Below, one piece after another: positions 1 to 12,200 of a stretch of 64,000 bases of DNA. The translations under genes were made by a program, and so were the position numbers. The notes under the pieces are model-generated. The model did no database searches. It saw only the letters and a program-made list of their open reading frames with translations, and was not told the DNA's origin. The stretch comes from Scalesia atractyloides (lineage: Eukaryota > Streptophyta > Magnoliopsida > Asterales > Asteraceae). Positions within the stretch are counted from its first letter, which is position 1; each line of letters starts with the position of its first letter. The stretch lies in NCBI GenBank assembly GCA_947069175.1, contig CAMTDV010001633.1, positions 59,254,102 through 59,318,101 on the forward strand. Reading direction: 5' to 3'.

Positions 1-3000
1 AGGCCTTGATGTAGTTAAGTGTATCAATGACCCAATCATACATCTGTAAAGTGTTTGATAGATCAACTCATCTTTCTCATCAGATACGAATGGTTTTTAG
101 ATGTACCCATGGGGGTAACACATGTTTACAATCATTCATGTCAAACTTTTTCAAAAGAGTTTGACATATTTGTTTTAGTGAATGAAAGTTTCATTTTCAT
201 GTTGTTGAATTTAAAGACCAAGAAAACATTGTAAGAGTTTTATCACATTTTCTGAAATCATCACACAGTTTATCACATGTGGATCCAAAAATGATATCAT
301 CCACATAGATATGTACAATTAACAGATCTTTCCTTTCCCGTTTCAGAAAAAAAAAGAGTTTTATCAGTTTACCACTATTAAATTTGTTGGATAAGAGAAA
401 AGTGGATAAAGTATCATACCAGGCTCTAGGTGCTTGTTTCAGTCCATACAGAGCTTTGTTTAGCTTGTAGACATAATCAGGATGGAATGAGTCTTCAAAT
501 TCAGGTGGTTAACACACATAGACCTCTTCTTGGATTTTTCCATAGAGAAAATCATTCTTTATATCCATTAGATACACCTTCATATTGCGGTTGACAACAA
601 AGTCCAAAAAGAGTCTTATGGCTTCCAACCTTGTTATAGGAGCAAAGGTTTCATCATAGTCAATTCCTTCTTCCTGTTTATAACCTTAAACCACAAGCCT
701 GGCTTGTTTTTTAAAACAATGCCTCTTTCATCAGTGTTATTTTTGAAGACCCATTTTGTACCAATTAGACATATGTCTTATGGTAATGGTACAAGTTCCC
801 AAACTTGTTGTCTTTTAAACTGAAAAAAGCTTTTCTTGGATGCCTTCCACCCAACTGTTGTCTTTTAATGCCTCTTGGTATTTGACAGGTTTAATGTGTG
901 ATAGAAAGCCTGCAATAGGCAGACATTTGAGGTTTGGATTCTTGTGAGCACTCCTGCATTGATGTCCCTTTTAACTTGTTCTGGTGGATGGGATCTGTGG
1001 AAAATAGTGTTTCCAATGTATGGAATGATAAAAATTTTTGGTGAGGAGCATAATTGAGAATTTTCTTGTGAAACCTCTGTTGCCATTTTAGTATGGTCAA
1101 TGGTGGTTTGAAATGGTGGTGGTGGGATTGGCCCAAGATGTGAGTTATTTGATGATGAGGATAGATCAATGGTTTGACCACAAGCAGCATAAGGTTTGGG
1201 TTGACTTTGATCAACAATGGTTCTAGTTATTGTGGACTAATTGTTTTTTGTGTAGAAGAACTTTGTGGATCAAAAGAGTCTTTATATTGAGATGTCATCT
1301 CAATGTCAGACCTGTAATCCTGTTGTGCTGCACTTTGTATACTTATATCAACAACAACCTTAGCAGTTACTTCTTCAAAATTGAATTATCATGATCAAAT
1401 AGTTCTGCAAGGTTTTTAGGGATTTTCAAGGATGATAATTCATTGAATTTTACATTAAAAGTTTCTTAAGTAGCCATGGTCCTTGTGTTAAACACTTTGT
1501 AGGCCTTAGCTATAGAATAATATCCAAAGAAATATCCACAATCCACCTAAACTAGAAACTTTGAAATCGAATCTTTGAGATTCAAGATAAAGCATGGGCA
1601 ACCAAAGATTTAAAAAAAATGATATTAATGGTTTTATTTTGTACCAAATCTAACAGGCAGTCTTTTGATGCCTATAATTTATTAAGACCCCGCTTTGAAC
1701 ATAGCATGCAGTATTCACAGCCTCTGCCCAAAAGGACAATGGATGACTAGAATCTGCAATCATGGTTCTTGCAGCCTCAATAAGGGTTCTATTTTTTTCC
1801 TTTCAACAACCCCATTTTGTTCAGGTGTTCTGGGAATACTATTGTCTTAGTATCCTTTTGGATATGCAGAATTCGTCAACCTCTTGGTTTCTGAATTCTG
1901 TCTCATTGTCACTTCTGATGGACTTTACAGGAAGATCATATTGTTTTTCTATTTTTACGATAAATTCCTTTAAAATTCTTGCAGCCTCATCTTTTGAGTG
2001 ACGAAATAATGTCTATGTAAACTTAGAAAAATCATAAACTATCACTAAGCAATAATGTTTTTTTCTCAAGCTCATGATTTTTACTAGGTCAAACAAATCC
2101 ATATGCAACAATTGTAGGCATTTGGTTGTTTTGGACTCTTCAATGGGTTTGTGTGAAACTTTATGTTGTTTACCTTTTAAATAGGAGAAACAATGTTCAT
2201 CGCATGTAAATTGTTTGATTGGTAATCCTCTAACAAGTTTTTCCTTTGTTAGAGTGTTAATTGTTTTTTTTAAATTAACATGTCCCAACCTTCTATGTCA
2301 TAACTCTGTCTCTTTTGAAGAGGCAACAGAGAATACGCGAACATTGGTTTTTGGGTTTTTTTAGACATGTCTATCACATAAACATTGCCACTTCTACGAG
2401 CAACAAGTTGTGATGTACTTCAGCTATAATTTTGTCTATCTTATTTACAACCTCAAGTCCAACAATTTACAAGTTGTCTTTGTAAAAAATGAGCTAAAGC
2501 CTTTGTCACTCATTTGTAAGGCATTGAGTAAATTGAATTTTAAATTGTCTATCAGATTGACATTTTTAAATTTTAGCTTTCTAGTTTGGACAGTCCCTGA
2601 CCCCATCACCTTTCTTTTAGAATTATTTCCAAAGGAAATATCACTGCCAACATGAGTATGAAAGTTTATTAGTAGAGCTTGGCAATCCAGTCATTCCACT
2701 ATCTACATACCATAGGCTATATAGGCATGTAAATACTCCCAATTTGGTGGAGATAAATGCACATTCCCAATTATTCTCATCTTCAGTTATATTCCAAGGA
2801 TCATTGCTTTTTACAACTTTATCATTACACTTTTCACAAACTGTTGTTTGTACTAGGTTAAATATACCTTCAACATTATGTATGTCAAAAGTTTTCTGGT
2901 TTTTTTAACAATTCCTTTGGTTATGCTGAATTTCTCTTTCAACTCATCCCATATCTCTTTTACACTATTACAGTATTATAGCTCTGCATAGATCTTGTTT

Positions 3001-3454
3001 GGTAGAGCCTTGGCAATTATAATGAGTGCTTTGGCATCTGTCTCAAAATTTTATAAAATCAAGCGTAGAGTAATCTTCTGGTTTCTTTGGCTCATTTACA
3101 CAAGGATTCTCGAGACAAAGTGTCATTGGAATATATGGTCTGTACATTACTGACCTCCAATATCCTGTGTTTTGTTGAGCAAGATAGTGTACCATTTGAC
3201 ATTGCCTGATATTTTAATTTGATCTGTCAAACATCAGTGGTCTTCTATCACAACCGGAGATAAGGGAATCATAGCTTTTGAGTGATATTTCTCTTTTGAT
3301 CTTTTTAAAGAAGAAAAAAGTATGTGCAAAACACTTTTGAGTTCTACACTTTTCTACTTTGAGCTACAAATAGTAATGGATCTTTGTGAGCTGATCATTG
3401 TATGTTAAACTGATTATGAATTCGAGTTTAACGTGACCAAGCCCTAATACCAAT
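1..3454 (-). pseudogene. Ty1/copia gag-pol remnant (3' part outside window)
   Basis: Read on the minus strand from 3454 downwards, the order is gag-like sequence (about 3100-2900, WDELKEKFS-type motif), gag-pre-integrase and integrase (about 2290-1690), then reverse transcriptase (about 820-1). Visible motifs are GHVNLKKTINTL before the integrase, IRSDNETEF and ERKNRTLIEAARTM around the second and third catalytic acids of the integrase, and YVDDIIFGS at the RT active site. This domain order (integrase before RT) defines Ty1/copia. Many stops and frameshifts break every domain, so no product is expected. RNase H and the second LTR lie left of the window. Confidence 0.9.
3441..3452 (-). other. 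Primer binding site of the copia element
   Basis: On the minus strand the sequence reads TGGTATTAGGGC, two bases after the LTR end. It is one or two changes away from the TGGTATCAGAGC that pairs with initiator Met-tRNA and primes minus-strand DNA in copia elements. It sets element orientation as minus. Confidence 0.75.
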
Positions 3455-4168
3455 TGTTAGGATCTGAGTTTGATATTTGCAAATAAATTGATTATCACAA
3501 TAAAATTTACAAATAGAGAGATATTACTAGGAACTGTTTTTCTATTGATTCAAATGATTCAAAAGTTTTACAGTTTTGATTCTATAATCTCCCCCTCAGC
3601 CGATCATTCACCAGAACTATTCGTACAAAAGAGAATGTGTGTGAAGTGATAAATAGATTACTAACATATGTGATTTATTTATACCAAGTACTAAAGCTCT
3701 GTTCGTGATATTCTAACATTACTCTAATAGTGACATCTAACATTCCTAATAGAAAAGCCTCCACATATGTTACAAACATTTGCTTAAATCTTAACATCTG
3801 ATCTAGGCTAATGTAAACACTTATAAGATAAGTACTGTTACATGAAGAAACCACTGTCTAAGCTATCCTCGGTTGTAGTTGTCCAAACATATGTTTGGCC
3901 ATACAGATGTTTGGTCTTCTTCATCAGACCTTTGGCTTGATCAGGGATTTGGTCTTCAGTAAATGATAGCCTTCAACATATGTTGGTACTCTTGAACAAC
4001 GGTTCCAAGTTTGGTCGGATTTTTGCCATGCTCTTGAACGAATGTTCTAAATAGATGTTCAAGATTCAATATCTTTGGGGAGAGAATTGCTTTATCAACT
4101 AGTTATTTCTTTATCTATGAATCATGTCTTGGCTTTTGGATATCATTTGTTCTTTTGTAGGTCCAACA
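3455..4168 (-). repeat. 5' LTR of the copia element
   Basis: The 714-bp segment begins TGTTAGGATC and ends GGTCCAACA on the plus strand, giving the expected TGTT...AACA inverted ends. It adjoins the primer site at 3441-3452. Read on the minus strand it starts TGTTGGACC, a common copia LTR start. The partner LTR is outside the window, so age and target duplication cannot be judged. Confidence 0.8.
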
Positions 4169-4389
4169 TCTATATTTGCCTAGCCTTGACTAGTATGTAA
4201 ATCGTTATGTTTGTAGTTCAATCTTGGCACTAGTCTAGAAACCCTAAGTCATAAGAATCCGTATCAATAGCAGCTTTAATGGATTAGGTCTAAAGGTGTC
4301 TATAGCATTAGCCTTAGTTTAATAGGATTAAATAGTTAGTATTACTCCATTTTAGCACTTCATCAATGCTAAATATTAAAATAGTTTAG
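4169..4389. other. Unannotated spacer
   Basis: AT-rich sequence between the copia LTR and the next LTR-like block. No ORF, RNA gene or repeat end was recognised. Confidence 0.5.
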
Positions 4390-5432
4390 TGTCACACCCC
4401 AACTGATGCCGGAAACATCAGGGCAGGACGAATAGATTGTTCGAAACATCATAACTTGCTAAGTGTGGCAATAATTAATTAAACTCAAATATCATTGATA
4501 ACTAAATGGTACATTGTCTTGTAATAAATAAACATCACGAAATAAAAATTCGAGAAAAGAAGTTTAACATTTAAAATAGTGCGTTTCTAAATCTAGTCCT
4601 ATTAAATTCTTGAACATCATAACATCATTTTCTTGCAACATATATTTAAATAAATGTCAACACATAGAAAATTGGTGAGCATACAAATTTTGGCTACTAG
4701 CATAGATAATAAAGCTATCATCAATCATACATGGCATAAAAGTATACTAAGGCATGAAACATAACATAACTAGCATGCATCAAATATAGGTCAAACCAAT
4801 TGTGTCCATAAAGTTGTGTATCTTATCACCGAAGCGAACAAGACCATGATTGAATGACTTAACATAGACCCTTTCTAAGGGCGGTGTGCTACTCCTATAG
4901 CGATATACATGTTAAGGTTGGCTCATGACGTTAATGATAAATATTTGTGTAAGAAAGGCTTCTAGCATGTATGTATCCTAAGCATATCATTTAAGCATGT
5001 ATAAACGGATTGATTGATATGAATAATGTGATGATATCGTGATTGTGATTTTGATAATATTGTACATATTGCACCCAAAAGTGAATAAAAGGTAAAATGA
5101 GATCATGTAAACTCTCGGTTTGCATAGAAAGTTCCACGAAAGTGAGTTGAAGCGATTTTGAGTTTGGAAACAACGAGTTGTTCTACAAGGATAAATGAGA
5201 TGTATAAGTCAGATTAGGGATGTGTATGCAAAAATGCTTAACTTAGTATAAAAATTACATAAAAAATTATCTTGTTAAAACACTCAAAATGACACCATGA
5301 TTATGTGTTTTTCATAGGCACAAGTTCACCCATTGGAAGTCCAAATATGAGGAATTTTAATCTAAGATAATATAACCATAACTCTTAACATCAATCCTTG
5401 AATTGGTTAGTGTTTAGGGTTTCGCTTTTAGG

Positions 5433-5482
<50 letters not shown>

Positions 5483-6827
5483 ATTATAGTCATATGGTCA
5501 AGTAATATCATGTAAAGGTCAAGCAAGGAGGTAGGATGATTTTCATCCATTAAACCTCATTATATGATTCACCAAAGCACAAAATCATCAACTTAGTTGA
5601 TGCTTTTGGTTGGTCATGAATATGAACAAAATAAAATATACAACCTTTAATTCACCAAGCAACCAAGTATGTTTAACTAGATGAGTGCTTCCAACATGAG
5701 AATTGTTGCAGACTTGGTGTAGTCTGCCCACTTTGATTACTAGGAAGCCACTTGGTGACTTACATAAATGACTAATTAACTAAGTAAGTGAAGTGGTGGA
5801 ACCATATTTGGAAAGCCAAAGCTTCTATCGTTTACACCTAATCAAAACTCAAGTCTTTCAACTTTGAAAGTTGAAAGCTTGGTTGATTTCATCACTTGTA
5901 GGCTACTTGGAACCTTTAGGGCAGCAACTAAGTGAGGTCTTCTGGAAATTAACCATACACAAGCCCCACAACCATGAGTTTGGTTGGGAACAAGGATAGT
6001 ACAAGATTCCCACAAGATGGATGTAAACAAGAACAAGTTGTAAAAGTTTGAACAAAACATAATTTTGAACTCACTTTGGAGCCTCATATAAGTAATGTAC
6101 CATTTTGTTACACCTTGGTGAACCTTTGGTAACATCCATAGAGTTTGTCCAAGGAGTTATATGCAAGAAAAAGAATGAAGAAAAATGAAGGGAAATGAAC
6201 TAGAACTCATTTTGAACACCAGAAGGTTTTTTGCCCAAATGCATATATTCTTGAGAGAATTAGAGGTATTTGAGAGTTTTGTTGAGTGTGGGAAAGTGTT
6301 TGTGAGTTGGGGATGAGGTCTATATATAGTGGGGTGATTAGGGTTTGAGTTATTATGAAGTTAGGTGGGGATTAAGTGGTTGAAAATGTGAAATAATGGC
6401 AAAATTCGCGAGTTGTCAAATTTTCTGCCCGTCAGAAGGTCTTACGGACCGTAAGACCCTTCTTCCGGTATAATTTTCTGTTTATTTTCCATCCTTTTTG
6501 TTTGGTTGTTTGTTCATGTATGACATGCCTTTGATATATTAAGTGTTTTAAGACATTTTTTTGGGCTTTTTAAGGTATATATGGGTATGTGAATAACATT
6601 AATGTATATGAGTATGCTTCCAAATATAAATAAGCATCGAGTGTGATTCGGTTTCGTATATAAAACGTGTATTTGTGAATGAGTATGCATCATGTATGTA
6701 TGAATTACAACAAGTACAATTAAAATGCATTTCCATTATGATCAATGTTTCAAGATTACAAAGGTTAATACGAAGTACGAATACAAGCTTGCTAAAAATA
6801 GAACAGTATGAAATACGGATTGTTACA
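4390..6827 (-). repeat. Probable solo gypsy LTR, degenerate
   Basis: The block begins TGTCACACCCC, the reverse complement of a chromovirus LTR 3' end, and a plausible opposite end GTTACA lies at 6822-6827. Flanking pentamers TTTAG (4385-4389) and TTTAC (6828-6832) agree at four of five positions. Inside are features of such LTRs: a CAAC-type hairpin near 4656-4680 and the palindrome GTCTTACGGACCGTAAGAC near 6431. No primer site or gag follows either end. The right boundary is uncertain because a 250-bp tandem duplication crosses it. Confidence 0.5.
5435..5479. repeat. (TA)n microsatellite
   Basis: An uninterrupted TA run inside the LTR-like block; it separates nothing recognisable on either side. 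Confidence 0.9.
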
Positions 6828-7270
6828 TTTACTAAGTATTATCAGTTATCAATCTAGTTAGTTTTCGTTGATTCTAGTCTTGGATAGTCATACTTTTTTA
6901 ACCCTTGATTATATTTTGTTAGTTAACTGAAGTATAAGTTATAACTAAGTTTGAGTATTCGTAGATTGCATATTAAGTGATAAACCTAATATTAGAAGCT
7001 TTTATGTCTTAGGATTGATACGAAGTACGAATACAAGCTTGCTAACAATAGAAAGGTATGAAATACGCATCGTTACATTTACTAAGTATTATATGTTATC
7101 AGTCTAGTCAGTTTTCGTTGATTCTAGTCTTTGATAGTCATATTTTTTAACCCTTGATTATATTTTCTTAGTTAACTGAAGTATTAGTTATAACTAAGTT
7201 TGAGTATTCGTAGAATGCATATTAAGTGATAAACCTGGTATTAGAAGCTTTTGTGTCTTAGGATTGATAC
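6771..7270. repeat. Tandem duplication, 2 x 250 bp
   Basis: Positions 6771-7020 and 7021-7270 are two copies of one sequence starting CGAAGTACGAATACAAGCTT. They differ at a modest number of sites, such as TGAAATACGGATTG against TGAAATACGCATCG. The copy boundary is exact by eye. The first 57 bp of each copy match the proposed end of the preceding LTR, so the duplication would post-date that insertion. Confidence 0.85.
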
Positions 7271-9219
7271 TCGATAACTTACTTGAACTATGCTATACTA
7301 TGACAGGTAAGTTTGTTTGTTACGTATGTAGTTAGTATTATTAGATCTTTTACCTTCAAACTGGAATGTCTATAGTTTCATATTTATCTGTTATTGTCTA
7401 AGCATATTAGTGATTTTGTGGTTAATGGTTATGGTTTTATGATATTTTTTCCAAGTTTCATCTTAATTGTTATTTGTGTTTTGTTGGTTTTGGTGCAATG
7501 GTTTTTAACAGAATTTTAATGAAAGGTTTATAACAAATCTTGATTGTTACAATTATGACAATTGCAAGGGATGAAGCCATGAAGGCAGACGCTTGTCTGA
7601 TGAAGCAACAAGAGTTGGTTTTTTTTTATCATATATTATTAGTAATGGGTTGAAGGTTAGATCACATGGGTATCGTTTGGTGGTGTTTATGTCTTTTCAC
7701 ACTGCACACACATCCCAGTAACAGCGTTGTAGGTAGCGTTGTATGTGGGATGTACCGTTTTCCACCAGCGTTAAGGCAATGATTGGGTCGACGTGACGTT
7801 TGTCTATCAGCGTGGCTAATAGCCGTTGGACCCTAACGATACAAATAAAAAAATAATATTTTCATTTAAAAAAAATATTCTCCCCTATATAAAAAAACTC
7901 AACCTTTTTCACCTTATTCTTTTCTAATCAACTCTATACTTTATAAAATTTCTTTACTTTTTATTAAAAAAATCACACATCTATACAACCGCAACTTCGA
8001 TTTTTTTTCTAAGAAATAATTGATAATATCGTACTTCGTTTCGTTTTTTATTAGTTTTGTTTATATATTTTTTTAACTTTCGAGTTATTTTAAGTTATGA
8101 TTTTTTTTAATTATGTAACTTTTTTTATTATTGTTATTTATTTCATTAATATTAATGATTTCTTTTAAAATCAAATAGATTTTTAATAGTTTATAAATAT
8201 AAAATAATAATAATAATGTGTGCCACGTGAAACGTCACTCTTCTAAAGCCAGTCCCAAACCTCTCGTTTTTGCACCACTTTACTTTTTTGATGCGTGCTT
8301 TGGTGTCGTCTACATATCATATGACGCTCTATTTTCCAGCCCTTTCATACTATATAGTCTTAAAACACAAAAATACCCTTATGTAGGATGCACATGTAGG
8401 ATTAAATAGATAAATTTTGATGTATTAGAAAACTGAAGTGGAAGTATAATAAAAAAGAAAGCACAATGTTAAATGGTAAAATTTAAAATTTGGAGAGAGG
8501 TGACAAAACTAATCGAAAACAAGTCTAACTGTATACTCTTAATTAAAACAATGGTTGGTGAAGCCTTTGTTTTTTCACTTCACCCCCTCAAAAGTTTTGA
8601 CATAAAACATTATTAACCCTTATCTATAAGTAAGTTATATATTTAATTCTAACTTTTGATATTGACAAATTTAACCCGTCAACCTTTTCTACTTAATAGC
8701 TTAATACCTCATTTTATTTAAATCACTTTTAACACTTTATACCATAATGTACGACACATTGTTATATGCTTAACCACTTTAATATCTAAATTATTTTTAT
8801 GACTTTACACCGCTATTTGACTTTATTTTTACAATTTTACACCGCAACGTTCGAAACATTATATTCTTTTTTATCTATGTTTAATGACGTTAATGTTACA
8901 AACGTTATGTATAACAAAGTAAAGAAATGCGTAACGTCATGTGTGGACACTACACGTTAATGTGATCATCGTTATGCCTGTAACGAGGTTGCAAAGACGA
9001 TGTTGCCTTCGGAACGCGCGACATGAGTCAAAATTCTAATTATAAACTGAACTTTTTTTCAAACATTTATTTGTTATGTCTATGTGATACATTTCTTATA
9101 CCCATAATTACAAAAAGGAATTCCAGGATTTAGCTTGATTAATTACAATTTACTCTTCCAAGAATACCCCTTGAAACTGTACGGAAAAAGAAAAGTGAAA
9201 CGCTAAATTTGTCATTTTA
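7271..9219. other. Intergenic, no gene recognised
   Basis: Downstream flank of the LOG gene. A short in-frame stretch at about 7561-7620 (IARDEAMKADACLM) looks coding-like but has no recognisable partner. The 7700-7830 and 8218-8400 stretches are more GC-rich and resemble remnants of a DNA transposon; no terminal repeats could be paired. Several polypyrimidine and A/T runs follow. Nothing else is supported. Confidence 0.4.
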
Positions 9220-12200
9220 TCATCTGGCTAACTCGGTGTGCAAAGAAGCGTTTAACTCCACTTGTTCAGCCTCCCATCTTGCCTTTGCCACCACTCCATC
9301 ATGCATTGGTACGTAATCCTGCACACCACAACCTTACATGCATCAACCACTTGTACGGTACAACCATATCCTCTATATTTACGTGTAATTTACAACCAAC
9401 ACATATATTTATTCTTGTTGGATAGAGTTCAAATACGATTTGAAGTTATAGATTTTAAATAAAATAATAAACTTTGAACATACAAGTCAAATTTGGAATG
9501 TTATAAATTAACTTATAGAGTTTTATTGATTTTTTAGTATTAAATGTGTTGGTCAATATATTAAAATCAAGTTCGAGCTATAATTTAAACACTCTTAACA
9601 AAACGAATGAAGTTTAACATAACTTATCAAGTTGAAAAATTGTGTTTTATACCAACTCCAACTCATTTTACCTCGAGTTTCTGTACAAGATCTTTTGCGT
9701 TTGTGGCGGAGACGATAATGTGGCGTTGAGCTGACATAATGAATCCGTCATCTACCGCCTTATCAATGAAGGTAAGCAACGAGTTATAGTAACCGTCCAC
9801 GTTCAGTAATCCCACCTACCCAACCATCTTGTTTTTAGTATCCATTACATACTCAATATGATTTATAACAAAAAAAAAATCTATGGATAAAAGATGGCAA
9901 TTTTATCCCCACACCACAACCATCTTTTATTTATCTTATTTTCTTTTAAGATATAAAACTATAGGTCGGGATATACTAGGAAGTTTCTATGGGTAGAAAG
10001 GATAGAAAGTAATCTTGACCATTTATCTACTAATCAAGGTCTAAGATTAAATGGGTGGAATTGAAGGAAAAAAAGGAAGCGCGTGAGTTTTTTGAGGGGC
10101 ATTGTAGTCAATCCAAGGTAATAGTTTTCTTTCCTCCAATTCCCCTCATTTTTTAAACGTTAATAACTCATTCATACGACATTATTTTTTTATAAAAATT
10201 GCACCACAAAAACGAGCGTTTTTTTATCTTAAAAACGAGCACACTATTGCTATACTTTTGAAAAAAAAATTCGAAAACCCAGATGCGTAAAACGCAATGA
10301 AAAAAAAAACACAAATTTTTTTTCATTTTTATAAAACACAGTGGACTAAACACACAAAATGAAGTGTTTTTTTCTAAAGACAATGGACAAAAAAACACAA
10401 AAGAAAATGTTTTTTATCTAAAAAGCAATGAATTAAAACACAAAACAAAGTTTATTTCTAAAACGCAATTGACTAAAAATATAAAAGAAAGTGTACTTTC
10501 TAAAACGCAATGGACTAAAATCACAAAAGAAAAGTGTCTTTTGTAAAACGCAATGGACAAAAAACTGTGTTTTTTCATTATTTTGTAAAACGCAATAGAC
10601 AAAAAACACACAAAAATGTGTGTTTTCATTTTTTTGTAAAATGCAATGGATAAGAAACAGTGTTTTTTTCATTTTATTGTAAAACGCAATTGACAAAAAA
10701 CACCCAAAAAGTGCGTTTTTCCATTCTTTTGTAAAAACGCAATGGATAAAAAACTGTGTTTTTTCATTATTTTGTAAAACGCAATAGACCAAAAAACAAC
10801 CAAAAAGTGTGTTTTTCATTCTTTTGTAAAACGCAATGGACAAAAAACTGTGTTTTTTCATTATTTTGTAAAACGCAATGGACAAAAAAACACACAAAAA
10901 GTGCGTTTTTTCATTATTTTGTAAAACGCAATGGATAAAAAACACCAAAAATGTGTTCTTTCATTCTTTTGTAAAACACAATGGATTTATTTTGTAAAGC
11001 GCAATGGGCAAAAAACACCAAAAAGGTGTGTTTTAATTTTTTTTGTAAAACACAATTTTAAATGAAAGTTTAAACTGAAAGGTATTTTGTACTTTTTATT
11101 TGAGACATTTTGTCAAACACCTGGTGTGCAACTTTTTATTAATAATTTCTCAATGAAATTGGAACTAATGATGTTGCCCAAACGCATGAATACATCAAGA
11201 GAAGAGTAGAATCAGAGATATCTTCACTTTGAATACAAAATGTTTGGGAAATTTGAGAAGAGAAGTACCTTTTTTTTTAACAGAAATCTCATGTTCCATC
11301 GCATCATGTTAAATTTGACAGAGTGGTGAGGTTGGGGAGACGATTCTGGTGGTGGTGGGCGATGGAGTGACGACGGTGGTGGTGGGGTGAGATGTATCGT
11401 GAAAGAAAATGACATACTGGGTTTTTGTTATAGAACTGAGTTTTTTCTTATGATTGTTTGACTAAAATGTCCTTCCAATGTTTTTTTATCTTTGACACGT
11501 GTCACTCTATCATTGCTTCCTATCCTTCCTAGCTAAAACAAACTTCCTATTTGATCTTTAACCATAAAACTATAATTTGAGAAAATCATAAGAATAATCC
11601 TTTTTTTATAAATTTATATGATACAGTCCATGTCAAATATTATTAGAATAAATCGCAGGTATCAATTTTATGGTCACGTATTATCATACATGTCTTGAAA
11701 ACATAACCCATTTATAATGAATAAAAGAGATGTTTGAAATTATGATATGTGAAAGTTGATACTCGGTAAAAGGATATATAAACCTAAATACACGAAAACT
11801 TAGAAAACAAGTTGGATTTTAATAATACAAACTATAATTTATATATCTATAACTATGATACGTTTCATTTTCGTTGTTACTCCAAAATTTCACTTTTTGT
11901 TTTGTCAAAGACAATACTACTCTTGTGAAAATATGACAAACCCTTGATACTTGACCAATTTTTATCTCAATCAAAATGCTAAAAATTGCTTTGAAATGAC
12001 ATAAACCAAAGTAAGGGACAAAAAATCACATCTACTTTCGATTGCGATTGTACTTGTGAACAAAAGTGAAATTCACTGGTTACACTATTAATACAAAAGA
12101 TTTTATAAATCAATGAATTGTTGTTATATTATTACAAACTAACTTACGATAAAATAGATAAAATAAAAGTAGATACAGAAACTAAATTAACGTATTTATT

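Noticed and set aside
865..1217. Overlapping short ORFs of 73 and 108 codons
   Set aside because: Out-of-frame or linker sequence inside the dead copia pol region; no conserved domain.
8218..8409. Possible small gene downstream of LOG
   Set aside because: 63 codons without domain, start context or homologous neighbour; probably part of a decayed transposon.
10433..10948. 171-codon minus-strand frame of repeated SIAFYK-type residues
   Set aside because: It comes from the AAAACGCAATGGAC array within the Mutator-like element in LOG intron 5; low complexity and frame repeats explain it.
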